This document shows, one piece after another, positions 25,768 to 35,288 of a DNA stretch of 64,000 bases (positions are counted from its first letter, which is position 1; each line of letters starts with the position of its first letter). Made by a program: the position numbers and the translations under genes. The DNA comes from Gemmatimonadota bacterium (lineage in GTDB: Bacteria > Latescibacterota > UBA2968 > GCA-2709665), in contig JAPPJY010000046.1 in the NCBI GenBank assembly GCA_028874335.1, forward strand, positions 1 through 64,000, written 5' to 3'. The notes beneath the pieces are model-generated. The model was not told the DNA's origin and ran no database searches. It saw only the letters and a program-made list of their open reading frames with translations.

Positions 25768-26841
25768 ATGGGCAAAGGACGCACATTCGCTTCCGAGACG
25801 AGAAGACTGACGGACGAGAGAACGGGTGCATCGATCCGTCAGATGACGGATCATCCCGCCATCAGTCACAATCTGTACTTTTCGAACCCGTCGTGGACGC
25901 CGGACGGAAAGACCATTGTATTTACCTCGTATCGCTCCGGGAAACCCGACCTCTTCAAAATGGACGAGGCGGCCGGCACGATCACGCAGTTGACCGATAC
26001 GGAAGGGTTCGGGGGCTTCGCCGCCTGCCCTTCGCGAGACGGGCAGAGGGTATTCTACAATGCGGGCGGACAGGTACGCGCCGTAGACTTAGACACGTTC
26101 GAGGAGTCGGTTCTCGCCGATTTCGGGCGCGGAAGCGCGGGCGGATGCAGTCTTTCGTCAGACGGCGCGCGCCTGGTGACCTCATGGCACCGTGATGGAG
26201 CGTCGGCGGTGGTCGCGGTGGAGACCGACGGGTCCGGATTCCGCGTGGTGTGCGAACCGCCCCGCGCCGTCGGCCACGTTCAGGTCTGCCCGGTCGACCC
26301 CGACCTGATCCTGTACTCGAGCGACGTGAATCAACGCATGTGGGAAGTAAGGATTGACGGGAGCGCGGAACGCGCGCTGTTCGTACACGACAGGTCGGTC
26401 TGGATAACGCACGAGACCTTTCTGGGGCAATCCGATGAAGTGATGTTCGTGCATTGGCCGTTTGCCCTGCGGGGTATTGGAGTGGGGGAGGACGAAGACA
26501 GGACCATCGCTTCCTTCAACGCCTGGCATCCTTCGCCCCGGCGGGACGGATCCCTCATTGTGTGTGACACCACGTGTCCCGATATCGGGCTGCAGCTGAT
26601 CGACCCCGGGACCGGAGCGCACGAAACCCTGTGTTTTCCAGGCAGTTCGAATGGGGGAGCTCAGTGCGCGAAGACGGTCCCCGAGGATGACGACAAGACC
26701 AGGCCCGAAACGTACGGACCCCAGTGGTCCCACCCGCACCCGTCGTTCAGCCCTGACGGGAAACGGGTCATCTATACCTCGGACCGGACGGGCGCCAGCC
26801 AGATCTACGTCGTGGTTGTGCCCGGTCGGGTCACGCCCTGA
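25768..26841 (+). CDS. Oligogalacturonate lyase-like beta-propeller protein
   Basis: A 357-residue protein with TolB/WD-like beta-propeller repeats: NPSWTPDGKTIVFTSYRSGK, CPSRDGQRVFYN, SLSSDGARLVTS and FSPDGKRVIYTSDRTG. Blade spacing and the paired HETF and HPHPSFSPDGK segments near the end match the polysaccharide lyase family 22 (oligogalacturonate lyase), which cleaves short pectin fragments in the cytoplasm with metal-binding histidines. No signal peptide is seen, consistent with that. ATG 25768 follows GGAG by nine bases; upstream in-frame starts lie inside the previous gene. PL22-like is likely; a related non-catalytic propeller is possible. Confidence 0.78.
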   Translation: MGKGRTFASETRRLTDERTGASIRQMTDHPAISHNLYFSNPSWTPDGKTIVFTSYRSGKPDLFKMDEAAGTITQLTDTEGFGGFAACPSRDGQRVFYNAGGQVRAVDLDTFEESVLADFGRGSAGGCSLSSDGARLVTSWHRDGASAVVAVETDGSGFRVVCEPPRAVGHVQVCPVDPDLILYSSDVNQRMWEVRIDGSAERALFVHDRSVWITHETFLGQSDEVMFVHWPFALRGIGVGEDEDRTIASFNAWHPSPRRDGSLIVCDTTCPDIGLQLIDPGTGAHETLCFPGSSNGGAQCAKTVPEDDDKTRPETYGPQWSHPHPSFSPDGKRVIYTSDRTGASQIYVVVVPGRVTP

Positions 26842-27153
26842 ACGTAAAGGGCAAGCCGGCGTCGATACGTGGGATTCTGCAAAAAACGCTTGACTCCCGA
26901 TGCGCAAACCTGTAGATTTGCGCTCTGCCCTTGCTTTGAATTATCCTCATTAAAATAAAGAAGATATGAATACCCGATTCCGACTGCGTGGAGGCCGGGA
27001 GCGGATATTCCTTCCGGCGGGCTTCTTGCGGGTGTGGACGGCAGGCGCGCGCCGCGACGTGCCGGGGCAGACCCCTTCGAAACGGGCGTTCAGAATTTCG
27101 GAACCCGGATTCGGTTGAAGTGTTGTCTTATTAGGAAGGAGCGGAATTTCAGT
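26842..27153. other. Intergenic region with promoter and leader
   Basis: About 310 bases. It contains the sigma70 promoter at 26890-26918 and then a long leader to the lipoprotein gene. A 50-codon frame from ATG 26967 (arginine-rich, no motif) lies in the leader; I do not support it as a gene. No clear terminator follows the lyase-like gene. Confidence 0.5.
26890..26918 (+). promoter_or_regulatory. Sigma70-type promoter for the bat/gld operon
   Basis: TTGACT at 26890-26895 and TAGATT at 26913-26918 are separated by exactly 17 bases. This is the only good promoter I see before the long run of genes from 27154 to 40782, about 235 bases upstream of the first start codon. Confidence 0.65.
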
Positions 27154-27645
27154 ATGATCCGGTGGACGTGGGTTCTCGGACTGGCGGCCTCCCTTCTCCT
27201 CGGGTGCGCCCGCGAGTCCGCGGACGAGCTTTTTTCAAAAGGCGAGGCGGCGACTCACAAGGAGGAGACCTATTCGCAGGCGGAAGCGCATCTCAAGAAA
27301 TTCCTGGAATTTTATCCGGATGATCCAAGGGCGGACCTCGTGCTTCACGCGCTGGCGCGCGTGTTCCTGAATCGCCATAAATTCGACGAGGCCATCGCGT
27401 CTTACGAGACGCTGGTTCGGCGATTCCCTGAGAGCCGGTATGCCGACCAGGCTCAATTCATGGTTGGGTACGCGTACGACCTCCAGGGAAAGTATGAAAA
27501 AGCACGCGAAGCGTATCAGAAAGTCATCGATATGTTTCCGAAGTCGGAATTGTACGATGATGCCGCCATTTCGATCCGGAATCTCGGGAAGCCGCCCGAG
27601 GAGTGGTTTCCCGTCGATTCGACCTCGGCCACAGGCATAAACTGA
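27154..27645 (+). CDS. TPR lipoprotein, BamD/YbgF-like
   Basis: A 163-residue lipoprotein: hydrophobic start WTWVLGLAASLLLGC with lipobox cysteine C18, then tetratricopeptide repeats with paired helices (QAEAHLKKFLEFYPDDPRAD, then EAIASYETLVRRFPESRYAD, then KAREAYQKVIDMFPKSE). This looks like an outer-lipoprotein carrier or assembly protein such as BamD or CpoB/YbgF, but is shorter than BamD. ATG 27154 with AAGGAG upstream. It opens the bat/gld operon region. Confidence 0.82.
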   Translation: MIRWTWVLGLAASLLLGCARESADELFSKGEAATHKEETYSQAEAHLKKFLEFYPDDPRADLVLHALARVFLNRHKFDEAIASYETLVRRFPESRYADQAQFMVGYAYDLQGKYEKAREAYQKVIDMFPKSELYDDAAISIRNLGKPPEEWFPVDSTSATGIN

Positions 27646-27847
27646 ACCGGAAACGGGTGTGGCGTGTTCGGAACGAGTTTCATGCCGCCGCGCCCGAATC
27701 GACTTCACTCACCGATTCAGGCTGTCAGTCAGTTCGTGAAGCCATGGTTTCTCATCATTTCTCCAACGCAACCCGGCCGGACGGTATCTGTGTACACGGA
27801 ATCCGTCCGGTGTTCTTTTTCAGTCAGCTTCCCGGGATTCAAAGATA

Positions 27848-28840
27848 ATGATCGCAGCCGATATACAGCAGCTGAACGATGAAGTGGAACGTGAAAGCGC
27901 GTTCGTCCAGCGTCTGACGGGCGAGGTGGGCCGGGTCATCGTAGGCCAGCAGCCCATGGTTGAAAGGCTGTTGATCGGGCTGCTGTGCAACGGCCACGTG
28001 CTGCTCGAAGGCGTGCCCGGTCTGGCAAAGACGCTGACCATTACGACAATGGCGCGGGCGGTCCAGGCCTCGTTCAGCCGCATTCAGTTCACACCCGACC
28101 TGTTGCCCGCGGATCTGATCGGCACCATGATCTACAACCAGGCGACCGGTGAGTTCGTACCCAAGAAGGGTCCGGTATTCGCGCAACTGGTACTCGCGGA
28201 CGAAGTAAACAGGGCGCCCGCCAAGGTCCAGAGCGCCATGCTCGAGGCGATGCAGGAGCGCCAGGTGACCATCGGAGACCGGACGTTCCGGATGGACGAT
28301 CCGTTTCTCGTCCTTGCCACGCAGAATCCCATAGAACAGGAGGGGACCTACCCCCTTCCCGAGGCGCAGGTGGACCGCTTCATGATGAAGGTCCGGGTTA
28401 CCTATCCGCGGCGTGAGGAGGAACGTGAGATTATCGACCGGATGGGGGGCGGGGATCCCCCCGCGGCAAACCAGGTGGTCCGTCCCGAAGATATCATCCG
28501 GGCGCGCGGGGTCGTCGACCGTGTGTACGTCGACGACAAGATCAAGGACTACATCGTGGACCTGATGCTGGCGACCAGGGATCCGGCGGCCTTCGGGATT
28601 CAGGATCTCAACGCCCTGATCGAATACGGGTGTTCGCCGCGTGGCTCGATCTTCCTGACCCGCGCCGCCAAGGCCCACGCCTTCCTGAGGCGCAGGGGTT
28701 ACGTGACGCCGGAGGACGTGAAAGCCATGGGCCTGGACATCCTCCGCCATCGGGTGATTGTGACTTACGAGGCCGAGGCAGAGGAAGTCGATTCGGAGGA
28801 AATCGTCCGCCGGATATTCGACCACGTCGAGGTGCCGTGA
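27848..28840 (+). CDS. MoxR-family AAA+ ATPase
   Basis: A 330-residue AAA+ chaperone-like ATPase. Walker A is GVPGLAKT with K61; Walker B is LADEVNRAPAK; the sensor-type segment is TQNPIEQEGTYPLPEAQVDRF, a hallmark of MoxR proteins. MoxR ATPases act with VWA-domain partners to fold or activate complexes. Its neighbours DUF58 and the two VWA genes below form the standard set. It ends four bases before DUF58. ATG 27848; the 200 bases upstream hold no recognised feature. Confidence 0.93.
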   Translation: MIAADIQQLNDEVERESAFVQRLTGEVGRVIVGQQPMVERLLIGLLCNGHVLLEGVPGLAKTLTITTMARAVQASFSRIQFTPDLLPADLIGTMIYNQATGEFVPKKGPVFAQLVLADEVNRAPAKVQSAMLEAMQERQVTIGDRTFRMDDPFLVLATQNPIEQEGTYPLPEAQVDRFMMKVRVTYPRREEEREIIDRMGGGDPPAANQVVRPEDIIRARGVVDRVYVDDKIKDYIVDLMLATRDPAAFGIQDLNALIEYGCSPRGSIFLTRAAKAHAFLRRRGYVTPEDVKAMGLDILRHRVIVTYEAEAEEVDSEEIVRRIFDHVEVP

Positions 28841-28844
28841 CGCG

Positions 28845-29726
28845 ATGATTCCCGCCGAAATACTCAAGAAAGTGAGACGCATTGAATTGCGCACGAGGTA
28901 CCTGGTCGACACCGTGTTCTCCGGAGAGTACCATTCCGTCTTCAAGGGGCAGGGGATGGCGTTCGCGGAGGTGCGGGAGTACCAGTTGGGAGACGACATC
29001 CGGTCGATAGACTGGAACGTCACCGCCCGGATGGGACATCCCTTCGTCAAAGTGTTCGACGAAGAACGCGAACTGACGGTGATGTTGATGGTGGACGCCA
29101 GCGCATCCGGTGACTTCGGTACGGTCTCGCAGATGAAGGGGGAAATCGGGGTCGAGATTTGCGCCCTGCTGGCATTCTCGGCCATACAAAACAACGATCG
29201 TGTGGGCCTGATCGTCTTCACGGACGACGTGGAAGTATTCATCCCGCCCAAAAAGGGCAGGATGCACGTGCTGCGCGTGATCCGTGAGTTGTTGTACTTC
29301 AGGCCCCGTCGTCGCGGCACGGACATTGGCGCGGCGCTCGACTATCTCAACCGGGTCAACAAGCGGAAGAGCGTGGTGTTTCTCGTCTCCGACTTTCTGG
29401 CGTCCGGCTATGAGGCCGCATTGCGGGTGTCCGGAAAGCGGCACGACCTGATCGCGGTTGTGCTACAGGACCCGAGGGAACGTGAATTGCCGGACGTCGG
29501 ACTCGTCGAGTTGGAAGACGCTGAAACAGGCAGAGAGATACTGGTGGACACATCCGACCGGGAGTTCCGCTATCTCTTCAGGCAGCTGAACGACAGGGCG
29601 GAGAAACGGCGGGACCGGGTGTTCCGTTCGGTCGGCATCGACCGTGTCGATATTCATACAGAGGAGACGTACGTGGACGCGCTGATGCGTTTCTTCCGTA
29701 AACGGGCGCAACAGATCGCCGCATAG
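28845..29726 (+). CDS. DUF58 (VWA-like) protein
   Basis: A 293-residue protein with the DUF58 signature region FAEVREYQLGDDIRSIDWNV and the following VWA-like strand LTVMLMVDASASGDFG, a partial MIDAS of the DxSxS type. The cytoplasmic partner of MoxR in almost all genomes. No membrane segment. Begins four bases after moxR, clearly co-transcribed. Confidence 0.92.
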   Translation: MIPAEILKKVRRIELRTRYLVDTVFSGEYHSVFKGQGMAFAEVREYQLGDDIRSIDWNVTARMGHPFVKVFDEERELTVMLMVDASASGDFGTVSQMKGEIGVEICALLAFSAIQNNDRVGLIVFTDDVEVFIPPKKGRMHVLRVIRELLYFRPRRRGTDIGAALDYLNRVNKRKSVVFLVSDFLASGYEAALRVSGKRHDLIAVVLQDPRERELPDVGLVELEDAETGREILVDTSDREFRYLFRQLNDRAEKRRDRVFRSVGIDRVDIHTEETYVDALMRFFRKRAQQIAA

Positions 29727-29769
29727 CAGCCAGGATGGTCTCTTTCAACGGCCTGATAAGGAGGCGGTA

Positions 29770-30705
29770 GTGATCGAGGTCGATCATTTAACCAAGCAGT
29801 ACGGGTCGCTCGTTGCGGTCAAGGACCTGACATTTACGGTCGAGAAGGGGGACGTGGTCGGATTCCTCGGTCCGAACGGTGCGGGCAAGACCACGACCAT
29901 GCGCATTCTGACGTGTTATCAGCCTGCTACGATGGGGACCGCCCGGGTGGCCGGATTCGACGTCTTCGACGAACCGATGGAGGTCAAGCGGCGCATCGGG
30001 TACCTGCCGGAGCATCCGCCGGTCTACAGCGACATGTACGTGCGTTCGTATCTGGATTTCGTGGCGCAGATCAAGGGCGTGCCGAAAAAGGACCGGAGGC
30101 CGCGGGTGGACTCCGCGATGGAACGGTGCGGGATTGCGGATCGGGCGAAGCAGCTGATCGGCCAGTTGTCAAAGGGCTATCGCCAGCGTGTGGGTATCGC
30201 CCAGGCCATTCTGCACGATCCGGACGTCATTATCCTGGATGAGCCGACGATCGGACTGGACCCCAATCAGATTCAGGAGATACGCCGGTTGATCCGCGGA
30301 TTGGGCCGGGAACACACGGTGATTCTGAGCACACACATATTACCCGAAGTGGAAATGACCTGCGATCGCGTGATCATCATCAACAGGGGTCGGATCGCGG
30401 CGGTGGATACGCCGCAAAACCTCACGGCGCGGGCGTCGGGCAACCGGCGGTATTACGTGGCGGTATCGGGCGACCTGAATGCGGCCGCTGACGCCATCGG
30501 GGGCGTCCCGGGTGTGGTTGGCGTCGGGCATGCAAGCGAAGGCCGGGCATTGGAGGTCGACGTTTCCGGAGATTCCGATATGCGCCCGGCAATTGCGGCG
30601 AGGCTGGTGGAAAGGGACCTGGGGCTGGTCGAATTGAGGCCGATAACGGCGAGACTGGAGGACATATTCCACGAATTGACGACATCCGAGGAGGAGAGCC
30701 CCTGA
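29770..30705 (+). CDS. ABC transporter ATPase, GldA-like
   Basis: A 311-residue ABC ATPase: Walker A GPNGAGKTT, signature LSKGYRQRVGIAQAI, Walker B VIILDEPTIGLDPNQ, H-loop ILSTHILPEVE. The fold and 300-residue length match the ATPase of GldA/NosF-type exporters. Start is GTG 29770 with a strong AAGGAGG site. It overlaps the permease start by one base. The pairing with the next two genes (permease and GldG-like auxiliary) supports a Gld-type ABC module, here inside a bat operon. Confidence 0.92.
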   Translation: MIEVDHLTKQYGSLVAVKDLTFTVEKGDVVGFLGPNGAGKTTTMRILTCYQPATMGTARVAGFDVFDEPMEVKRRIGYLPEHPPVYSDMYVRSYLDFVAQIKGVPKKDRRPRVDSAMERCGIADRAKQLIGQLSKGYRQRVGIAQAILHDPDVIILDEPTIGLDPNQIQEIRRLIRGLGREHTVILSTHILPEVEMTCDRVIIINRGRIAAVDTPQNLTARASGNRRYYVAVSGDLNAAADAIGGVPGVVGVGHASEGRALEVDVSGDSDMRPAIAARLVERDLGLVELRPITARLEDIFHELTTSEEESP

Positions 30706-31481
30706 TGGGAAATATCGCCGCGATTTTCCGGAAGGAAATGCGTTCCTACTTCGGGTCCCCGATCGCCTACGTGGTTGCGACGGGTTTCCTGGTGATGATG
30801 GGATATCTCTTCCAGAACGAGATCGTGGAGTTCCGGGCGAAGTGCCTGAATTATACGTTTCAGCATCAGGAGCATGGCGTCGATCCGCCGAACGTGAACG
30901 AGGACGTCGTGTTTCATTTCTTCCTGAGCCAGTGCCTCGTCTGGCTGGTGGTGACGCCAATGCTGACAATGCGGCTGTTCGCGGAGGAGAAAGGCTCCGG
31001 GACGATTGAACTCCTGATGACGTCGCCTTTGACCACGTGGCAGGTCATACTCGGCAAATTCGCGGCCTGCCTGGGTCTGTACGTCATCATCGAACTGCTG
31101 CTACTTTCATTGATCATCGTGGTGTCGTTTTACGGCGACCTGAACTGGGCGCGGGTACTCTCCGCGGGCGCCGCGATCCTGCTGCTGGGGGGGTCGTTTA
31201 TCAGCGTGGGCATTCTGGCCTCCTCGCTCACGGACAAACAGATCGTCGCCGTGGTCATCGCGTTCGTCCTCCTTCTTCTGCTGTTCGTCGTCCGGTATTC
31301 GCCCGAGCTTATCGGGCGCGAGTGGGCAACCGTTCTCTTCTATCTGTCGCTGATCGATCACACGAGGGATATGGCGCGCGGCGTGGTCGACAGCAGCGAC
31401 GTGATTTTCTTTCTGACGTTCACGTTCTTCTTTCTGTTTCTAACGCACGCCGCGCTTGAATCGCGCCGCTGGAGGCGATAG
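30705..31481 (+). CDS. ABC-2 type permease, GldF-like
   Basis: A 258-residue membrane protein with six hydrophobic segments. It has the GldF-type N-terminus FRKEMRSYFGSPIAYVV and the family signature EEKGSGTIELLMTSPLT between membrane segments 2 and 3. The central segments have the LLLLLFVVRYSPELIGREWA-like tail. Forms the membrane half of the ABC module with the preceding ATPase. Starts on the ATPase stop codon. Confidence 0.92.
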   Translation: MGNIAAIFRKEMRSYFGSPIAYVVATGFLVMMGYLFQNEIVEFRAKCLNYTFQHQEHGVDPPNVNEDVVFHFFLSQCLVWLVVTPMLTMRLFAEEKGSGTIELLMTSPLTTWQVILGKFAACLGLYVIIELLLLSLIIVVSFYGDLNWARVLSAGAAILLLGGSFISVGILASSLTDKQIVAVVIAFVLLLLLFVVRYSPELIGREWATVLFYLSLIDHTRDMARGVVDSSDVIFFLTFTFFFLFLTHAALESRRWRR

Positions 31482-31484
31482 AGC

Positions 31485-32852
31485 ATGACCGGTTTCTTCA
31501 GGGCACGCTGGGTGAGGTACGGTTCGAGTACACTCGTGGCGGTTCTTGCGCTGCTTGCGATCATGGTTGCGATCAACTATCTCGCAACGCGCTATCACCA
31601 CCGGATTGACGTGACCGAGGGGGGAATGCACAGCCTGTCCGATCAGACCGCGACGCTGCTGGACTCTCTGGCGACGGATGTGCACGTTCTGGCGTTTTTC
31701 CACGAAACCGACCCGGAAACCGCCGGATTCAAGGAAAGACTCGAGGCCTACGCCAACCACTCCGGGCGATTCACCTTTAAAATGGTCGATCCGGCGGTAC
31801 ATCCCGGTGAAGCCAGGCGATACGGGGTGGGCAAACCGCGCGTCTCGGTGGTGTTGTCCGAGGCACGGGAGGAACGGGTTTTCGGAACCGAGGAGAATCA
31901 TCTGACCAATGCGGTGGCCAAAGTCGTTCGGAAACGTGATAAAACCGTCTATTTTTCGACCGGGCACGGAGAACGGACGCTGAAGGCGCCGGAAGGGGAT
32001 TTCATCCGCGTCGGGCAGGCGCTGCGTGATGCCGGGTACGGGGTTCGGGACACCCTTGTCCTGGATGCCGGGAAGGGCGTGCCGGCGGATTGCGACCTGC
32101 TGATCGTGGCCGGACCGACGGCTGCTTTCTCCCGGGTCGAAGCGGATTCGATCCGCAACTATCTCGCCGGTGGCGGTTCCGGGTTGTTCATGCTCGACCC
32201 GGCCGGCGAAACGGGTCTCGAGTCGCTGCTGGCGGGATGGGGTATACAGGTCAACAACGACTACGTCCTGGGTTGGGGACCGGGAGATCCCACGATGCCG
32301 GGCTCGGTCTGGTACGCACGGCATCCGGTTACGGAAAAACACCGCAACCGCAATCTGAGGACCTTCTACAGAATCGCGCGTTCCGTTGCCCGTCGCGAAC
32401 ACACCACCGGTATACAGGTTCAGGAACTGGTGACGACCCATCCGCGCGACAGCTGGCGGGAAGAGAGGCTTCCCGACGCCTCGCCGGTCTACGATCCCGG
32501 GCGGGATCTGCAGGGCCCGGCGTCCGTCGCGGTCGCTGCGCTCGACAGACCGAAATTTCGTCGTTTTCCATCCGACGTGGGACTGCGGAACACCCGGATC
32601 GTCGTCTTCGGAGACTCTGACTTTGCGGGCAACGAATTCTTCGACACGGTAGGTAATGGTGACCTGTTCATGAACGCGGTGAGCTGGCTCATGGAAGAGG
32701 GAGATCTCATCTCCATCCGGCCCAAGATGTGGGCATTCAGGGGCGTCGTGATGACGGCAGAGGACCTCCTGTGGCTTTCGTGGCTCTCCGTTGTCGTTAT
32801 TCCGGCCATACCGGTCGTTGTCGGGGTTGGCGTCTGGCGCAGGCGGCGCTGA
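31485..32852 (+). CDS. GldG-like ABC auxiliary protein
   Basis: A 455-residue protein with membrane segments near both ends (about 14-32 and 430-448) and a large periplasmic domain between. It matches the ABC-type uncharacterised transport system auxiliary family (GldG/DUF4350-like): LTEGGMHSLSDQT-like start (VTEGGMHSLSDQTATLLDSL), IYFSTGHGERTLKAPE-like central motif (VYFSTGHGERT) and a C-terminal FGDSDFAGNEFFD. Function in gliding is not implied; many non-gliders have the set. Starts three bases after the permease. Confidence 0.88.
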   Translation: MTGFFRARWVRYGSSTLVAVLALLAIMVAINYLATRYHHRIDVTEGGMHSLSDQTATLLDSLATDVHVLAFFHETDPETAGFKERLEAYANHSGRFTFKMVDPAVHPGEARRYGVGKPRVSVVLSEAREERVFGTEENHLTNAVAKVVRKRDKTVYFSTGHGERTLKAPEGDFIRVGQALRDAGYGVRDTLVLDAGKGVPADCDLLIVAGPTAAFSRVEADSIRNYLAGGGSGLFMLDPAGETGLESLLAGWGIQVNNDYVLGWGPGDPTMPGSVWYARHPVTEKHRNRNLRTFYRIARSVARREHTTGIQVQELVTTHPRDSWREERLPDASPVYDPGRDLQGPASVAVAALDRPKFRRFPSDVGLRNTRIVVFGDSDFAGNEFFDTVGNGDLFMNAVSWLMEEGDLISIRPKMWAFRGVVMTAEDLLWLSWLSVVVIPAIPVVVGVGVWRRRR

Positions 32853-32899
32853 CGCCCGGCCGCAAACCGGCAGCAACAGCAGCACGGCAGGTAATTTGC

Positions 32900-34318
32900 A
32901 TGAATCTAAAGACGACAGGTGGTCTCGTGCTGCTTCTGGCAGTGCTGGCCGGTTTTGTCTACTTTTACGAAATCCGCGGCGCAGACGAGCGGTACAAGGC
33001 CCGTGTCAGGGCGGGACGCCTGCTGGACCTGGAAGAAGGCGCGGTCAGCGCGCTGACGGTTCACCGGGGCGACACAACCATCGTCATTCGGAAATCGGGA
33101 ACCACGTGGCGAATTCTGCAACCCGTTGCCACGGGCGGCGACCACGGCGAAATCGTCGGATTGATCCGGACGTTGCGGTTCCTGGACCTTGAGCGTGTGG
33201 TCGCGGACAGCGTCCGCATCGCGCAGGGCGAGGCCCGTCTCTCGGATTTCGGTCTCGACAAACCGAATCTGGCACTGGCGATCACGCAGGCGGACCGGGT
33301 GGATTCGCTCTTCTGGGGCGATCGAAGCCCGACCGGACGTTACGGTTACGTCAGGTGGTCCGGTCATCCGGGAATACTCGCGGTTGGCGCCCCGTTCAGG
33401 TTGAGATTGGAGAAGGGGCTGTTTCAACTGCGAGACAAGCGGGTCGCGGACTTCAATCCGGAAACCCTCCGGAAGGTCGAAATAGCCCGCGGCGATGCCC
33501 GGGTTGTCGTCGAGAAGCTTTCGGACGAATGGCGTCTGACGTTTCCGGTCGACGACCGCACCGACGACGACGAGGTCCGAAAGCTGATCAACAGGCTGCG
33601 AACCGCCGAATTCACGCGGGTGGTCGAGGAGGAATCCCGGGAGCGCGGTCAATTTGGTCTGAAGAGACCGACGCTTACGGTATCGGTATTCGATGGAGAC
33701 CGTGAGCGGAAAAAGACCATAATGATCGGACGCAGGCAGGAAGGGCGCCGGTTTCCGCCGTTTTTCGCGGCATTTTCGGGCCGTCCCATGGTTTTCCTGG
33801 TCGACTCGACCTTTGTCGCCGATATCAGAAGGACGGCCTCGGACCTGAGATTCAAGCGTATCTTCGCGTTCGATGCCTCAGGAGTCGACAGGTTGAAGCT
33901 GGCGTATCGGGACCGCGTCGTGGAGTGTGTCAGGGAGGGGAACGGGAACACGTGGGAGGTGCTGCAGCCAAAGCTTCATATCGTTCCGGAACATCGTATA
34001 AAACATCTCTTTCGCACCATTGAACTGCTCGAAGCCGAAGAATTCGTGGCGGAAGAGCTGAAGTCGCCAGAGGCATTCGGATTGGATCGCCCGGCATTGG
34101 AGGTCACCGCCTGGCGCGACGGCGCGACCGTGCAGAAACTGACCATCGGCGAAAGGGACGGCGAGGTGTACGCTCAGGGCCACCACCGTACCCAGGTCGT
34201 CCGAATCGATCACAAGGTCCTGACGAAACTGAAGCTCGAACTCGTGTCCGTAAGACCGGACGTAGCCCGCCCGGATACTATTAAATCACCGCTTGGCGGG
34301 GCAGTGCGGATGCGATGA
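32900..34318 (+). CDS. DUF4340 domain protein
   Basis: A 472-residue protein: one N-terminal membrane segment (GGLVLLLAVLAGFVYFYE) and a large extracytoplasmic part of repeated DUF4340-type beta domains, each with the pattern FGL-P-L-V/A (DFGLDKPNLALAI, QFGLKRPTLTVSV, AFGLDRPALEVTA). DUF4340 genes almost always follow GldG-like genes. ATG 32900 removes an upstream basic region read from the end of the previous gene. Function unknown; probably part of the ABC assembly. Confidence 0.88.
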   Translation: MNLKTTGGLVLLLAVLAGFVYFYEIRGADERYKARVRAGRLLDLEEGAVSALTVHRGDTTIVIRKSGTTWRILQPVATGGDHGEIVGLIRTLRFLDLERVVADSVRIAQGEARLSDFGLDKPNLALAITQADRVDSLFWGDRSPTGRYGYVRWSGHPGILAVGAPFRLRLEKGLFQLRDKRVADFNPETLRKVEIARGDARVVVEKLSDEWRLTFPVDDRTDDDEVRKLINRLRTAEFTRVVEEESRERGQFGLKRPTLTVSVFDGDRERKKTIMIGRRQEGRRFPPFFAAFSGRPMVFLVDSTFVADIRRTASDLRFKRIFAFDASGVDRLKLAYRDRVVECVREGNGNTWEVLQPKLHIVPEHRIKHLFRTIELLEAEEFVAEELKSPEAFGLDRPALEVTAWRDGATVQKLTIGERDGEVYAQGHHRTQVVRIDHKVLTKLKLELVSVRPDVARPDTIKSPLGGAVRMR

Positions 34319-34334
34319 AGGCGGCCGACGGAAT

Positions 34335-35288
34335 ATGGCCCGGATCCTGATATCGTTGTGGGTTGCTGCGTGCGGCATGGTGACTACATGCGTCCAGGCC
34401 AGCGCCGAAGTTCTATTCGAAGCCACGGTAAACCGGGATACGCTGACGGTAGGCGATCCCGTTCTCCTGAGCTTACGGATCAGGCGCGAGTCGGGGGACG
34501 CCGTCGCGCTCGTACGGAACGAGGATTTCCTCGCGCCGTTCGAGGTGCGTCGCCAGGTGCCGCCGGTGGTTCGGGAGGCGCCCGGAGGCGGTGTGGAGGA
34601 GACACAGGCCTTCGAACTTGCCGTGTACCGTTTGGGGGTGATCGAAGTTCCGTCCCTGGTACTCCGGGTGCGGACGGCCGGCGGCGACTCCGGGTTGATC
34701 ACTTCCGAGCCGATTCCGGTTGTGGTACGCGGCGTCATGCCGGCGGGAATGTCGGATATCCGGGATGTGAAGCCTCCGGTCGACATCGAGGCCAGAATAC
34801 CCCCGTGGTTCTGGTTCGTTGTTGCCGCCCTGGCCGGTCTCGTGGCCGCGGCAATCTGGCTCTGGCGCCGGCGACGGCGCAAGCCCGTGATCGATACGCC
34901 GCCGCCGATTCACTGGCCCGACGAAGTCGAGAAGATTCTGCGGATGCGACTCCTGGAAAACGGCGAGTACAAGCGCTATTACAGCCTGCTTTCCGAGGTG
35001 ATGCGCAGGTACCTGGAGGATCGGTTCCGGGTTGACGCCATGGAGTGTACCACGCACGAACTCGTGCATGACCTCGAACGGGTGGCGGTCGGGAAAGCGG
35101 AGCTATCGGCGCTCGACGGGCTGTTGTCGGAGGCGGATCTGGTAAAGTTCGCGAAGCTTCGACCGCAAGATGAGGTTGCAACGAAGGCCGCGGAGGCGGT
35201 TCTGGATCTCATGCGGCGGCTGGACGCGCAGCATCGGCCCGGTGACGACCGGACGGAGAATGCGGCGCCTGCGGTAGTGACGGCATGA
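34335..35288 (+). CDS. BatD-like/DUF4381-type membrane protein
   Basis: A 317-residue protein with signal peptide (MARILISLWVAACGMVTTC), an extracytoplasmic beta-rich domain similar to the start of BatD (LTVGDPVLLSLRIRRESGD), one membrane segment at about 158-178 (PPWFWFVVAALAGLVAAAIW) followed by an arginine stop-transfer run, and a cytoplasmic helical tail. The tail has YYSLLSEVMRRYLEDRF, also found at the end of this operon's BatD. ATGA overlap with batA. Likely a smaller BatD paralogue within the aerotolerance-like complex. Confidence 0.82.
   Translation: MARILISLWVAACGMVTTCVQASAEVLFEATVNRDTLTVGDPVLLSLRIRRESGDAVALVRNEDFLAPFEVRRQVPPVVREAPGGGVEETQAFELAVYRLGVIEVPSLVLRVRTAGGDSGLITSEPIPVVVRGVMPAGMSDIRDVKPPVDIEARIPPWFWFVVAALAGLVAAAIWLWRRRRRKPVIDTPPPIHWPDEVEKILRMRLLENGEYKRYYSLLSEVMRRYLEDRFRVDAMECTTHELVHDLERVAVGKAELSALDGLLSEADLVKFAKLRPQDEVATKAAEAVLDLMRRLDAQHRPGDDRTENAAPAVVTA

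Noticed and set aside
26967-27119. 50-codon frame in the leader of the lipoprotein gene
   Set aside because: Arginine-rich random-looking product, weak ribosome site; more likely untranslated leader.
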